In this document: positions 34,175-48,559 of the stretch, one piece after another | How positions within the stretch are numbered: position 1 is the first letter of the stretch | Layout of the letters: every line of letters begins with the position of its first letter | Assembly: GCA_028023455.1 (NCBI GenBank) | Contig: JAQFVV010012394.1 | Location: 33,305,150-33,369,149, forward strand | Reading direction: 5' to 3' | DNA from: Epiperipatus broadwayi | Lineage: Eukaryota > Onychophora > Udeonychophora > Euonychophora > Peripatidae | Length of the DNA: 64,000 nucleotides | Program-made: the position numbers and the translations under genes | Notes under the pieces: generated by a model | Told to the model about the DNA's origin: nothing | Database searches by the model: none | The model's input: only the letters and a program-made list of their open reading frames with translations

Positions 34175-36925
34175 ATAAATATAATAAATTTTAATAGAGT
34201 GTAAAATTAAAACTTATCTAATAGTAGATAAAAAGAATTTCCCTTTTTTAATTATAACCTAAGGAAACAAACTAATTCTTTAAAAAGGGATAAGAATGGA
34301 ATTCCATCAAAAACTAATTTAAAAATAATAATTAAAAAGGAGATTTTACTTATGTGGAAGCATCTAAAAATAATAAATAATATTAGATCACGTCAACAGG
34401 AGTTCTAATAATTAATAGTGAAGAATTGGCCTAGGAAAGAATCAAGGAACATTTGCTCATGGAAGCTACAAGCATGCAGATAAACTTGCAGCAATAATGA
34501 TGTTGGACATCATCGTGAGTTATTTTTGATAAATAATATTGTGGAAACATGCCTCCAAATATATCAAAACAGGTCTAGAGACTAAACAAGTCATACTGAC
34601 TTTTATTATGGTTTGAGAACTTCAGGTATATAAATATTGTATTTATGATGTATGTAAATAGTTAATTTATATATATATATTGTGACAGTCAGATGATGTA
34701 TGTTGGTTTAACCCAGTTCGAATACTAGGCGAAAGTACCTCGAGGCCATCCATATGTGAGATATTAAATCAAGAATACTATGACCTCTGCCCTATTTGCC
34801 TATTCTTGAAGCTAATTACGAACAAACAACATTATCTGAGACACACATAAATTATTTTCTCACCAGCCACAAAGCTTAGCAACAGCGGAGAGAAACATGG
34901 ACGGGAACACCTAAGGAGCTAAATAGTTAAATGTGCATAAAAGTGCTAAGAAACATGTGTTTTGCATGCCTGGATCATTGGAAAAGCAAACTAAAGCATT
35001 ACAATAAAATTAGAAAACTCAAGCTATTTTAGTTAAATAATATGTTTAATTAACAACTTTAAAATATGAATAATGATTTAATGGCCTCCGCTATTCCCCT
35101 AAATTAATGAAAACTAATTAGACAATAAAAACAGATTAATATGTTTGCGGTCTAAATCTTTTCTTCCCAATTTTATTAAAATTGTCAACGCGAATCTCTT
35201 CGATAAAGTACAATAATAAAAATCTTTCACAAAGCATTTTTTAATTGCTTTGTGCTAAAACAGAGTTTAAAAATTATTTAAAACGTATATAGCTAAATCT
35301 GATATACGTAATAAGCCAGTGGCGGACAAAAGAGGCGTTATCGAGGAGATCAAGTTGGCAAACAAAGGAAACTTACTGGTATGGAATTTAGAAACGTAAA
35401 TAAAATTGGAAAGAGATTTTAAATGAAAAAATTAACTTTTAAATTTAACCGCAATGGACTACAAAATATATATACATGTTAGTAATGAAGACTAGTGAAG
35501 AAAAAAGGGTTAAATATATACATATATGATCATGCAATATATATATATCTAAGACTAGTCTAATAAAAATGGTTATATAACAAATATAATTAAATACATT
35601 TCCTAAATACAATTCAATGAAGCAATTAAAGGTATGAACAAAAAAGGGTAGAAAGTAAATAGTTCAATGGAGGAGAGATATGATTACCGTCGTGGCTCCT
35701 TGCTCCTGTTCGGCGGCAGCGTGGCTTGATCCAACCGTCGATAGGTATTTGTCCAGACAATGAAAATGGAAATATGTAGCATGGTTTCACGAAAAGTCCT
35801 ACAGACATGGCACAGAGTTCAGATCACTATTAGGTGGATACTACGGCATTTTGGATGGTATTTAGGAACCTCAGCGATAGGCAAAGCTATTTATTTGCCT
35901 AGCCAAGCATAGTAGAATCCATCAAATTCATATGACTTTTAGCTTGAGCATGTTCAAACTTCTCCATGATTTTGAAGACGACAGTTGTATAACTTTTTGG
36001 AATAAAATCTCAACAAGCAAAAGCTCTGCCAAGAGTTCTCCCAAGAGAAATCTGAATGAAATTTCCAAAAGGGAAATCTGAATGCCAGCAAGAAAACTCT
36101 GAATGCCAGCAAGACAACTTTGAATCACCAAGTCTTTTGTTCACTCTCCTATTTATAACTTTTTGTAAGCTACCTTCTATTGTTTGTATGATCTTAGATC
36201 TTGATAAGCCCACCCACATGCTCCTTTGTTTCAAGGTAACATTTTCTAAAAATAACTTTTACTTTTTATTCTACATTTCTTTCTTTAAAGTTTGAATTTT
36301 ATTAATTAAAAAAGAAAGAAAGCCATCTTTAATTTGCCTTGAATGGGCTAACTAAGTACAAACATACATTCTTTTAGAAAATGTTGGCGGGCTTATCTCA
36401 AAATAAATCATACGCCATATTTTAACAAGATTTTAACAATAAAATATATTATTTCTTTTAATAATATAAGCATTTTATTTCAGCAGAATTTTGCATTAAC
36501 TCATATATAAACGCTTGACGTATATATATGTTTGACTAATAGATTTTACAAGTAATTTTTATTATCAGAAATCTAATCTTAGAATGGAATTTATTTAACA
36601 AAATATTTAAATGCAATACAAATTATATAAACGTAATTAATTTTAGCTTTAATGCAAAACCCTGCTGATATTGGACTATAAACTTAATTCAGACCTACAA
36701 TACTAACTAAGTTTATAGAAGGCTGTGAAGCATGGATCGGACTTCAGATCCATTGCTTCAATATGTAGGCAATATTCCTATAATGGTTGCATTACTAATT
36801 TATTAAACTATAATTCCAAATTGCCACAATATTATTATTTTTACCAGATAAAAATTCCCTAAGCCTGTCTGTTTTGGTAGCATTGGAGTCACACCCAGAT
36901 ATAGCAATTGGCACAGTCATAAGTC
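34175..36925. other. Unassigned stretch upstream of the gypsy remnant
   Basis: It includes a moderately complex part (34680-34960 and 35690-35770) that could hold an old LTR or another insertion, but no copy of it appears after 40.4 kb. A short direct repeat, CTGAATGCCAGCAAGA, occurs twice at about 36078-36112. No credible gene. Confidence 0.4.
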
Positions 36926-36929
36926 AAAC

Positions 36930-39900
36930 CTGAAAAAAATTTGAAAGGGGTAAACCATTAGAGTAATAAGTATTATATAAACTGTTAAAATGAAATCATA
37001 AATTAGTGAATTTGAAGTCGGTGACACCAGTAATTGGCATTTTTACATTCAGCATGGAGAGAAATATCTCATCATTAATAAAGTTGAAGATGAGAAAATT
37101 AAAGTTGCATCATTGCTGTGTTTTGCAAGATAAGGGACAAATAGAGATTGATAGTAAGCTCTGTGAACCTGATACTCTTGAGGATTATCTTTTCTATCAA
37201 ATAAAAGATCACTTGGTGAATTATTTTAGTCCATGTCTCTCTGGGCACATTTCCAAACTTCAATTCAGAAATTGCCATCAGGGCAGAAATTAAAAAATTA
37301 AAGATTACAATATAGCTCTTCATAACCCTAACCCTTATTGAGCAATTTCTGTGGGACATGCGCAGTGACAGTTTAAGATGGCAGCTGTTAATTGATAGTG
37401 AAATAAAATATAGCAAAACTGTAAAACATGGTATAGCTCATGAATTCCGTTCTGGAACGATCAAGATAATTCATGGAAATAACCGTCTGAGATAATGTAC
37501 AAATGGACATTTGTAAAACATATAAACAGGAGAAAAAGAAATTTAAAATTTAAAAAATAATGATAATAGTAACAAAGTTGTATTTATCTGTTTTTATTGT
37601 AGAAAAGCTAACCATAACACCAGTAACTTTTCACAAAAACAAAATTGACAAATTTGTAACAAAAAGCAGCACTTGGAAATAATGTGTAAAAAAATAGATA
37701 AACCTGATAAAGACAGTGACAACTTTAAAGCTGTATTTAATAGAAAAGAAAATCAGTCAGCCAGTATAAAAAATATGTTTGTGACCGATTCTGACAATAC
37801 TATGATTCAGTTAAAGGTATGCGGCAAGACATATCTATGGAAATCATTAGCAGAAGATACATATCTTTGATTCCAATGTGTGAATGGAGTTCTATAATTA
37901 CTAATAGTAAAAAGTGACCAATAATTGAGAACACTGACTTAAAAGCTTTAGATGATAGAGGTAATGCAACTAAAATGAAAATAGTTAAAGCTCTTATCAG
38001 TAAAACAAATGATATTTTTTTATTTACCTCTGCATATATAGTTTATGCTTCAATAAACCCACTAATCAGGTGTGATTGGTTCAAAAAATTGGGCATTAAA
38101 TTACATTGGACATCAAGAGTAAAACAAGGGAAAAATTTCCTAAATTGTTTAACAGGAAACTGGAAAAATGAAAACCACCCCTACATCACTAGAATTATTC
38201 TTGGAGCCAGCACCAATATTTTGCAAACAAATGAAGATTCTGTTTGCTCAGAAAGAAAAAGTGGAGAAGGCAATTAACATATTAATAAAGTACATTATAT
38301 TAGAACCTATAGAGAAATCTCAATGGGTTATGCCATTAGTAATGATTATTAAACCAAATGGTCAAATTTGTTTATATAGTAATTACTGTGTTTGGGTAAA
38401 TAAACCTATGAACAAACATGCATACTCTGTCACTAATTTTAAAGAAATAATTGCATCACTGTAAAATTTTTTTTGCTAAATTAGATTTTTATTTGACATT
38501 CAATCAGATACTGGAGACAAATGAAGCTTCAGAAATACTAACATTAACCACTAGCATAGGGTTATTCAGGTACAATCAATTTCCATTTGGAATAACTTCT
38601 GCATCTAGTATTTTCCAGTCAGAAATTGAGATCCTCCTTAATGGATTTAAGGGCATTACACCATTTTTGACAATATTCTAATTACCACAATAATGCAAAA
38701 TGAACTGAGAAGTCATCTACATAATGTATGCTAAAAACTGGATAAATTGGAGCAAAATTGAGTACCCCAAAATGTATTTGGAAGGTGAGCAAAATTAAAT
38801 TTCTAGGGCATATAATATCAAATAAGAGTACTTCTCCCAAAAAAGTCAAAGCTATACTGAAGATCTAAGAACAATAATGTTAAGCAATTGCAAGCTTTTT
38901 AGGTCTTGTACATTATTTCAAGAATTTTTTGAAGAGCAAAGCTCATGTAGCCAGACCTTTATATGATTTATTGAGAAAGAATCAGAAATAAACTGGAAAT
39001 CAGCATAAGAGTTGCACACCAAATCAGTACTCACTTCGAATAAATTACTTGTTCATTATAATAGCAATTTAGAAATTACACTTATAACCAGACACATCTA
39101 AATTTGCAGTTGGTGCAGTAATGTCATCCAGCACATATAGGCAAATGGCCTATTGCCTATGCTTCATGTATTTTGTCTAAAGCTTAAAAGAATTACAGTC
39201 AGGTAGATAAGGAAGCTCTCACTAAATTGTTTGGAATTCATAAATTTCATCAATATTTATATGGTGGCAAATTCACTTTTATAACCAATCATAAATGTTT
39301 TCTGGGAATTTTTGGAAGCAAACAAGTTCCCGAACATCTTAGTCCTCACATGTTGAAATGGCTAAAGTGGCTTGCTGCTATGATTATACATTAGAATACA
39401 GAAAGATAAAACAAATTGGACAGACCAACATGCTATCCCATAAGCCAGATGAGATTGAGAATGATGTAAAAAAACTGAAATCAATTATATAGATGTGCTA
39501 AAGCTACATGTATTTAACAGTAAAACAGTAACTTGTTGGACAATGGAAGATGAGGGTTACCAGTGGATTATAAGCCAAATCCAAGGATGATGGCATAATA
39601 AATGTCCAAAATTTTACCATAAAGAATTATGGAATAGCCTTGATAAATTAGCAATATGCAAAGGCTGTATTCTGATCATGTATTAATACCAGTTAAGGAT
39701 AGAGATTTAATTATGAAATTATTACATGAAGGTCACACAGGCACAGTCAGAGCAAAAACTTTAACCTATAGCTATGTGTGGTGGCCAAAGATTAACTGTG
39801 ATATTGAGAATTTCATAAAAAAAATTGCAGTAATTGTCACTCATGTGCTAGAATGCTATCTAAAAATTTTGAGGCATGGCTAAAAACATTAAGACCATGG

Positions 39901-40400
39901 CAATGCATCCATGTGGCCATGAAGGTGCATTTAAGAAACATTTCATTTTTGTGGTGGTCGATGCATATTTAGGGTGAGCAAAATACAAATTAATTAAGAA
40001 TATTAGTTCCGATGATACAATGTAAATATTACATAAATTTTTTTCATATCATGGCTTTTCTGAAACATTAATTTCTGACAATGGAACCAGTTTCACATCG
40101 GACAAGTTTGAAGTATGAAAGAGTGGGAGAGAAAATTCATATTAATGTCCTCATACCACCCTCAATCTAATGGGTTGGCAGAAAAAGTGGTTCAAAATTT
40201 GAAAGTATCAATAAATAAATTGTGAAAAATGAAAATACAAGAAGCAGTTCATATCACACTTTTATATCAACACTCAATTTCAATTGCTGTGCAGCATTAT
40301 ATTCAGGTAGCAAGCTACATGCAAATTGTCAAACATAATACCAAGTGAGGAATAATGAAAGAACTTTCATGAGTAAGTTTGCACAAGGTGAAAGATTGTA
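36930..40400 (+). mobile_element. Ty3/gypsy-type LTR retrotransposon remnant (gag-pol), multiply broken
   Basis: Pieces appear in the canonical order on the plus strand. A gag-like segment lies at about 37006-37293. Two eroded CCHC zinc knuckles follow at about 37595-37690; the first has lost its final Cys and the second has lost its first Cys to a TGA. Protease and linker follow (37760-38150; the DWF near 38070 fits the N-I-x-G-x-DW linker). RT comes next: E-P-I-x-x-S-x-W at 38310, then K-L-D near 38480, GLFRYNQFPFGITSA at about 38556-38615, with the catalytic Y-x-D-D lost near 38675. RNase H includes FAVGAV near 39100 and KFHQYLYGGKF at 39243. The integrase zinc region is at 39660-39880 (LLHEGHTG, VWWP), and core pieces with D-N-G-T-x-F and S-S-Y-H-P-Q-S-N-G lie at 40078-40170. 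Stops and frameshifts occur throughout. I could not find paired LTRs. It resembles the K02A2.6-like Ty3 group; it is inactive. Confidence 0.9.
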
Positions 40401-40449
40401 TGAAAAAATAGCCTAAATAAAATTTGGACAAATGCAATCGTAAAGCGAA

Positions 40450-43400
40450 ATCTGTCAAAACAAGCTATAATGGTTTATACAAACAAAGACAAACTATTAT
40501 GCAAACATATTAATCATGAAAAGATGAAAGTAAAGATTTATTATTATCATTATTTAATAAAAAAAGTAATTTACTTCCAATAAAAAATAAAATGTAAGAT
40601 CATTGTTTATACATTCACATCCACCATAATATAGAGAAAGTAAATATTAAAAAGTACAAAACATTTAATAAACATTATACTTAAACGCTTACATATAAAG
40701 AAAGGTCTTACCAGATAAAAAATCTTTAACAATAGTATTTGCCAATCTAGTTCTGGTTATTCTCTTTTAAGTTTTGATGGTGGGACAATCCTTTTCTACA
40801 GCACATTTTTTTCAATAAATCAGGCAATGTTGCATTCTATGTAACTTCAATGTTCACATCTGAATTCAACTGCATAATTTCAGGTTTTTTGACTGATGTG
40901 TCTTTTATAATATTAGTCACATACGGTAAATAGTTCTTTGCTAGCTAATATCATCATAATTAGTGAGGATAAAGAACAATAAAAATTACTATGAAACTGT
41001 CACCAAGTATAGCTATTGAAAGTTATGATGAAATTATTTTAAGCAGTGGTTTTAATTTTTAATAGCTATTTCTCTAACAGCATTTTCTCCTCTCTTCAGG
41101 GAATCAATTTGAATTACTTTATTCTTGAGTCAAGACTAGACTACTGCCATTCTTTTCAGACCTATTTATATCACATGTTTTGTTTTTAACACTTAATAAA
41201 TAATCAAGTCTGTATTAATTTATATGAAGATATTTTTAAATGGCATTTCCAGACATAATAACTCGATTTAGTATATTTTTTTCACAACAGATTTATTTCC
41301 AATTTTGCATTCAGATAATTTTTTTTTATAAATAATTAGAAAATGTTTTTTTTATAATTATCTAGAAAGAAAGAAAAAAAGCATGATCAAACTTTGAAAT
41401 TCATTCTTTAATTTCAGCAATTTTACTGCTTTATAATTTTCAATAATTTATACAGATTTGCCATTCAATTTACTACAAGAAAAGGCAAATTATTTCTTTA
41501 AGCTCTCAACCAGCAGGAATATCTGAAAGATTATATAATGTAACTTTTCTTAAATTATCCAATTCAAGTTCATTTTCATGAATTAAAACTTCATTAAATT
41601 ACTTAATTTTTCTTTCTTGTTTTACATTTTATAATGGTCATCACTGTACTAATTATAATTTTATAAAGTGCTTTTATTATACAAAATATTTGATACGATT
41701 AAATTTACAGACTGATTTTTTTATAATTTCTTACACCAGTATAATTAATTTATGCACGTGTATTAATATGCATATATACATACACAGAAATATAAAATTA
41801 TACTAATCAATTTATTAGAATCTTTCATTAAGCTTTCTTAACTAATTTCTTGATCATGCAGCTTTGCAATACAATAAATTGAAACTGATAATTGAATTTG
41901 TATATATCACTTTAAATTTGATTTTTTAATAAGTATTATTATTAGCAATAAATATTATATTTGTATACAAAATAATATATATATAGTTATAAAATTACAA
42001 AACTAAAGAAATAAAATTATTTTTATTTAGGTGAATTCAATTGGCAGCTTTTCTTATAATCATTTGACTGCTTTCTTATAATTAGTTATTATACTAAAAT
42101 AAAATTGATTCTTATTACTGTTGCCATTAGTTACAATAAGTTTTATTATACTTAACTTAAAAAGTAAAAAAGAAGCAATTTTTTGTAAAACACATTAAAT
42201 TTATAGCCTTCCTAGATTACATCCACTATGAAATACTGCTAAAACAGAAAGGGCAATATAAAATTTAAACTAAGCAAGACAAATTTAAACTAATTTAATT
42301 TTTGAATAGTAGAGATATATTTAGAAAAATATTGAGACAAACACCTGTTTATAAATATTTATATAATTTTTTTTAGCAGTATGAGATACCAACTGTAGCC
42401 ATTATGGGTTGAGAAAAATTTTCCAAATTCTTTTTCCTGTTTAATTTTTTAACCAATTGTTTTAATATTATTAAAAAAAAATATTTTCAATTATGGTAAA
42501 AGAAAAGTTTTCTTTTTTAAAAAAACAAACTGAAGTGAAAGAATTTCCATGGAATTTTTTTTCATGTACACTCAACAAATGATTTTTTTCATATGTGGTT
42601 ATTTTATTTTTGCATCTATATTACAGATATAACATGTCCTGATTAATAAATATATAAGATAAATACCGTGGTTCTCCAATCAGTTTCTATAATTTTCAAA
42701 CTTCAGACAAACAATGTTTATTTCACATATATTAGAGTATGAAGTCATTCTACTTGTCTGGGTGTTTGAACTTGACCAACAGATTAACAGCAACTGTCCT
42801 TTCTTTGAAGAGGTCTTTCTTTATTCCTCAATCTCAGTGTAAACTTAATTACTATTTGTAGTAGATGCAATAAAATTTATAAACTATTTCTTCATTTTCA
42901 AATCGCTATGTAATACTCCTATCAATTTTTAATTGTCTTAATTTCATATTTTTTAAGTTAAGTAGGTGTCCATCTTAACATCTTTCTAGATATGTCTTTG
43001 GTTAGAAAAAATTAAATTAGCTTGAATTTAGCTCTCATAGTGTAAATTTTTGATCTCATTTAGTGATATGTTATACTGCTTGTATTCTAAATGATTGTAA
43101 ATTTTTTATATCTTTTTAAATGACAACTTTCTTTTTACTTTTTAAGCAAATATTTTAATACTTATTGTAACTAATGACTACAATAATAAAAAGCAAATTT
43201 ATTTTGTTATTATAAATGATTGTAAGAAATCAATCAACTAAACAAAAATAATATTATTTCTTCATTTTCATGATTTTATAGCTTCATTATAAATAATGCT
43301 TATAATAAAAAAAAATTAAATTTGAAATTATATTTATATAAACCAAATACTCTTCTTAAGAATAGTAGTAGATGCCAATTGTAGTCTAAACAATTTTAAC

Positions 43401-44600
43401 CACAATGTAGTTAATGCAGGTTAATTAATAAAAAAACAAGATAATAACTAAATTACCATTATTTATATTTTAATTCACATTCATCATGTATTTTAATTTA
43501 TCAAAATCCATAATAATTTAATTAAAAACATTTTTTTTTCTTATTCCTTTAAGTAAAAAGGATATTGTGAAATCAATTTCATGTGTATTATAAAAACATA
43601 TCTTATGCCAAAAAATATCTTTATTACATCAACTATTTAGATTTTTATCAAAATCAAAAATAAGTCAAATACAATTGTTTTAATAAATAGTAATAATTTT
43701 ATATTATTTCAAATAATTTATAGTATTTCAAAAATAGCAAGAAATATTATCATTACTTAATATTTCAATTATTCTAAACTATTTTAAATAATTATATACA
43801 TAAATTTTGTCCTTGTGTTTATTTCTAAAGCTTTAATTATATGTTTGCACACATATGTTGTGTGTCATGAGATTAATCAATCTCAATAAATATGTAATGT
43901 TTCAACTAGATTAGAAATTGGTGAATGAAAAATTCAATTGTAAGATTTTTAAGACAGGAAAAACTTTCTTCTCTAACAAAATATTTCATGACATGTAACA
44001 CAACTAAATAAGTTCGAGAGATTTTCTTTTTATTGCTATCATGCCGGGAATCATTAATTTAAGATTGGCAAACTTTAATCTATATATAAAATGCTAAAAA
44101 CCTTAGAATCAATATTTTATGTCTGTTTTCATGTAACTGTTTAAACCATGAAATAAAAAAGTATTGAATATCTTTATTGCTTGGAAGTGTTATTAAATGG
44201 TTGAGTGCCAGAAATACAAGAACTTGGTACAACCCATAGATGGTGAACTCTAGTTGGATGCCTTACAACCACAATACAATTGATACAAACTCCGTAAATT
44301 TTTAAAATAATATCCTTCATATTGTTTTGCTTCTGTCATTATGAATTAATAACTAATTAACAAATAAAGTCATTTTTACAGCTTACAAAAGAAATTTAAA
44401 AAATCTAATATCCTTAAAATTGAAAATTAATGAAATCCATAATGCTGGTCTTTCATATAAATTATAATAATAAAATAATCATATATAAATGTGTATATTA
44501 ATAATAATTACACATTAAAAGCCTTCTTCAACATATGATTTTGTGCTAGAATCAAAATTTCACAGTTCACAACATTTGCAAGATTTTGTAGAGAACTGAT
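40450..44600. other. Very A+T-rich intronic block, nothing recognised
   Basis: This is the most A+T-rich and featureless part of the window. There is no open frame of note and I saw no repeat shared with other regions. Confidence 0.5.
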
Positions 44601-44619
44601 GAAACATGGATATGACTGT

Positions 44620-46015
44620 TAATTTCTAACATCTTTATCATCTTTTTAAAACACCAATATTTGCTGCATTCTTCCAATCAGCTGGTACCTCTTTATTATT
44701 TAGATATTTGATATGTAGCTTTGCGAAGAATGCTTTTATTTCTTCATGTGTGTTTCTTAAAAATATCACTAATAATTCCACCATTTTCTGAAGCTTTTCT
44801 TTTCTTTATAGTATTAATTCCACATCTTACATCTTCATTTCAAATATTGGAAATTACTGTACAATCTTTATAAAACTCTTTAGAAATACCATCTTTTATT
44901 TGTATTGCTAAAACAACTTTCCTTCAAGTTGCTTTATATTTTTGAGACATTAATTTTTTTTTTGTCCTTCCTTGCCAGTTCTTAATTATATGTTTTTGTA
45001 TCAACTCTTTTTTGAACCATTTTCTTAATGGATTAATTGTAAAAAAAAAAAAAATATTATTTTCTTTGTAATATTGTCTTGTCTCAGTAAAAAAAATTAC
45101 AATTTAGTTACTGCATTTTGTGTCATCTACCTCCCTTGTAGTATTGAATAAAATAACTATTGTCTTATTACTGATTTCATTAAAATTTGAACCATCTTCA
45201 AAGTCTGTAAAATACTTGCAAATTCTAATTTAAATTCATCAGTACTTCTGAAAATTTAGGAATATTAAATTGTTACTACTGTCTTTCTTAATAGTTTTAG
45301 CTTTCAGTTTGGCACTGAACTTATATCTTATGTCCCCTTAATCAATACTCACTTCTTTCATTGAATCTATTAATAAAATAATCCTGAAATTTATATTTTA
45401 TGTTAACCAAAATATAATTCAGTTATGTTGTAACTTCATTTGAATGCTTCCATGTTTATTTGCCTTAGCATTTTTCCCAAAGAGCAAATTTATAATATAG
45501 CTTTTTCTTTTCTGCAAACTCCACAAGTCCATGTCCATCTCACTTCAGTTACTGTAGCCAAATTCACCATAACACTTTCATTTTTCCACCATTTATTACT
45601 TACTTAAAGAAAATAGCCAAACTTATAGTCAAATGGCAGATAGATTATGTCGGTTTTGACAGATTTGCTGTCAAATCTTCATTTGAGTGTGCACAGCTAT
45701 TAAATTCACATATGTATAGCTCCTGCCATAGGCTCACCTCATTAGACATAGTAGAAATTTCCACTCTAAATACTAGGAACATGAACAATGACAATAGTAA
45801 ATACATGGATCAATCTTCCTTCCATATCGGTCACATCTAAAAATCTGAAGAAAATCTTCTTGAATGATTTCAACATTAGTTTCAGAATCCCTCCCCAAAG
45901 GTTAAACAACACCAAAGCCAAGTTACCCCCAGTGACGATCTCCAAATAATTTATAAAATTTAGCTGCAATGAACCAATTTGCAAAGCAATTAACTGTGGT
46001 GAGTCTTGTACCAAC
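44620..46015 (-). mobile_element. LINE remnant: endonuclease end and beginning of RT, minus orientation
   Basis: The reverse strand is open over 45766-46014, with blocks R-F-L-D-V-T-D-M-E-G-R-L and H-V-F-T that resemble a LINE endonuclease segment. Further along the element there are E-V-R-W-T-W-T-C near 45530, W-F-K-K-E near 45015, I-N-T-I-K-K-R-K-A-S-E-N-G-G-I-I near 44790 (compare A-I-x-x-L-K-x-x-K-A-x-G-x-D-G-I) and P-A-D-W-K-N-A-A-N-I-G-V near 44680 (compare P-x-x-W-K-x-A-x-V-x-P). The order fits a LINE 5' half truncated before the RT core. It may be the 5' counterpart of family L-A; that is inference. Confidence 0.55.
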
Positions 46016-46019
46016 AGTA

Positions 46020-46205
46020 CTACCAGATTAGCACAAATACAAATTCAAATGTCCAAAAAACAGGCTCCAATATAAAGTCAGTATTTTTAGAGCATAAGAG
46101 TAACTCAGGTCATAATTTTGATCCACTCAATAGCAAAGCTGTTTGCATTGAGTGCAATGATCGAAGAAGAAAATATAAAAGAGACAGGATTTATCGCACA
46201 TAACT
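46020..46205 (+). mobile_element. Possible endonuclease-type retroelement C-terminal fragment
   Basis: A short open frame carries F-L-E-H-K, S-G-H-N-F-D-P-L-N-S-K, C-I-E-C and R-R-R-K-Y-K-R. The H-x-x-S-x-G-H-x-F-D-x-x-N-x-K pattern is what one sees at the end of Penelope-like GIY-YIG or other RT-encoding elements. It is too short for a firm call. It could also be chance. Confidence 0.3.
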
Positions 46206-46209
46206 TCCA

Positions 46210-48180
46210 CACAGTAAACAAAAGAGACTCGTGTATTGCATTATTACACAGGTGATATATTTAATTTACAAATTTGCATATTAATTAATTTATAAGTTTT
46301 CCCTTCTATATACCCATATTAGTGCTATGAATATGACCAGCCTGGTTGAATCAGAGCTAAGCTGTAAATCTTTAAAGGAATCATAATTTTATAATCCTTC
46401 TGGAATAATGGACTTTCATCATTTATTGAGTTTTAAATGAAAAAAAGATATAATGAGTTATAATTCTATCATTAAAATCTATGACAATTTTAAATGATGT
46501 TTGGCTGATCAAAAGCACTTTCCATTTCCATATAAAAATGCTCCTACTTCTTTATCAGAATGAGAAGTTGTTGGAATATAAATCTGATCTATCTGCATTT
46601 GGTGTTTTCTATTAATATAAATGAATAATCTTGCCCCTATGTTTGATATGTCATCAATTTCAACATTGTTGTTCTTCCACTTATATTTATAATGAATAAC
46701 AGTCAACTTGTGTTTCCAAAATATGTGCCTTTGCAGTAAAACATATACACCCACTTTTTAAATCAATCATCTTTTCAATATCCCATTAAATATTAAATAG
46801 TTCTTCCAATTCATACAATCTTCATAAACTTGGAAATGATCCTGCAGGTGTAGATATCTAAATAAAAGGTCACTATCAAATGGTAACCTGGGTTTGCAAT
46901 CAGGGAATTCTTAGTTCTCTCTATCTTTGGTCACCAGTTTAAACCTTGACTGATGACTTTGCAATTTTCTGAGAATAACGACTATAGTTTAGTTTTCTCT
47001 GTCATGATTGTAAATATTTATAAGAAAAATTTGTTTATGCATATTAATCCAGCTTTCAAGAAAATTCAACTGATATTTCAGTAAAAGACCAAACTCACCA
47101 CACTGGCTAATGCATTTTTGTATGCAGTCTACCCAGCAATAAATAAATTATCTTATATTACAGTTGCCAGACAAGGTCTTATAGGATGGATATTAGAAAT
47201 TTGCCATGCTTAGTTCCTTTAAGGCCTAAGAAGAATCAAAATACTGCATTTTGGTTAACAGCAAAATTCCAAGTTTCTCTGCATTATATATATTTATAAT
47301 TTTTTCCCATTATTATCAAGAACTAACTGTTGGACTTTTCTCAGATCTGTTACCATTCATATACCAAACACTATAAGATTAGAATCAGAGCCAGAATTGA
47401 AATCAACACACTTACAGATAGATACGAGTCAAATGCATCAGCTGTTTATTTTCAAATTAAATTAACAAAATGTAAAATTAATGACAGTAAAACACTTATT
47501 CTGGTAACTAAGATGTTCAAAGATTATTAACAAAAATTGGAATGCAGTTTGTGCCTTGAGAAGATGACTTGCTCTCTCTCAATACTTCCTGCCATATCAT
47601 TTCCGAATCAAAGCACATTACATAGCAACATAGTAGAGTAATTCATCACAAAAAATGTTAGTGTTAGCATATTTGAATCACAAATTATGACATCAAAAAT
47701 GACAATGTGTTTCATATTAAAGTCCATGATGGATCAATATGCTGGCATTATATTTCATTTTAAATTGAGCAAAAATGTTACTGAGACATTGGAAATGATT
47801 TAAACTGCGAATGGTGGTGAAGCCTGAAGTCACAAAAATGTTATTATCTTTCAAGAAAGATTTTGCTATGATAAAGAGAGCATGGATGATGATCCACAAA
47901 AATGTAACATGCATTGTCGCATTTCATAATGTAATTAATGGTCCAGACATAAATAGTTAAATTATGTTGTTCCATAACATATGTACTGATCCAGATATGA
48001 CACTGCAGTGACTTTAGAAGACAATCACACACACACCCTTTACGGCATGGGTGTGATCAAAAATTACTAAGAGTTTACACAGATTTTTAAAAATTCAGTA
48101 AACTTGAACAAATTATACTTTAATAACCAATAAAATATAACATGACTTCTACTTATATATTCCTGGTTTAAAAACATACA
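46210..48180. other. Intronic stretch, only small shared motifs
   Basis: It holds AACTCACCACACTGGCTAAT at about 47092 (also at about 22523, and inverted near 32490) and the 47.75-kb motif shared with 19.1 kb. No gene. Confidence 0.4.
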
Positions 48181-48194
48181 TTTTTTTTACTATT

Positions 48195-48335
48195 TATATA
48201 TCACTTACTGTAAGCTTTAGTAAATACCTGATGCCAAATCCCTATATTGTGCTATCCCATCCAATGTCCAGACTAGTTTTAAGCTTATGGCTTTCACCAG
48301 TGGAGCTTTGGATCCTGAAACAGTTCATGTGACCT
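48195..48335. repeat. FB1-related partial copy, second subfamily
   Basis: It carries AGCTTTAGTAAATACCTGAT, ATCCAATGTCCAGACTAG and TATGGCTTTCACCAGTGGAG, matching a left arm only. Confidence 0.5.
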
Positions 48336-48559
48336 TTAGCATTTAATGCATCTCTAGCAAACATCATTTACCTCTCTGATATACTGTCAAACTATCAGAA
48401 CAAATTGAAAATATAAATGTTTTCAATCTTACCTAATTTGCTTGTATAATCTTATAGATCTGAAACAAGTTTAGTTTTTGCATATTATAGTGTTTTTTAA
48501 TTTTTTAATTACTACAGGCATTTCTATCCTGTGACCATAATTTAGTACAAATTAATAAA

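Noticed and set aside
34680-34960. A 5' LTR for the gypsy remnant
   Set aside because: No second copy was found downstream of 40.4 kb, and no primer-binding site could be placed.
37320-37340. CCCTAACCCTTA as telomeric repeat
   Set aside because: Fewer than two units and inside the gypsy remnant; chance.
37099-37416. 105-codon minus-strand frame as a gene
   Set aside because: It is the antisense of the gag-like part of the gypsy element.
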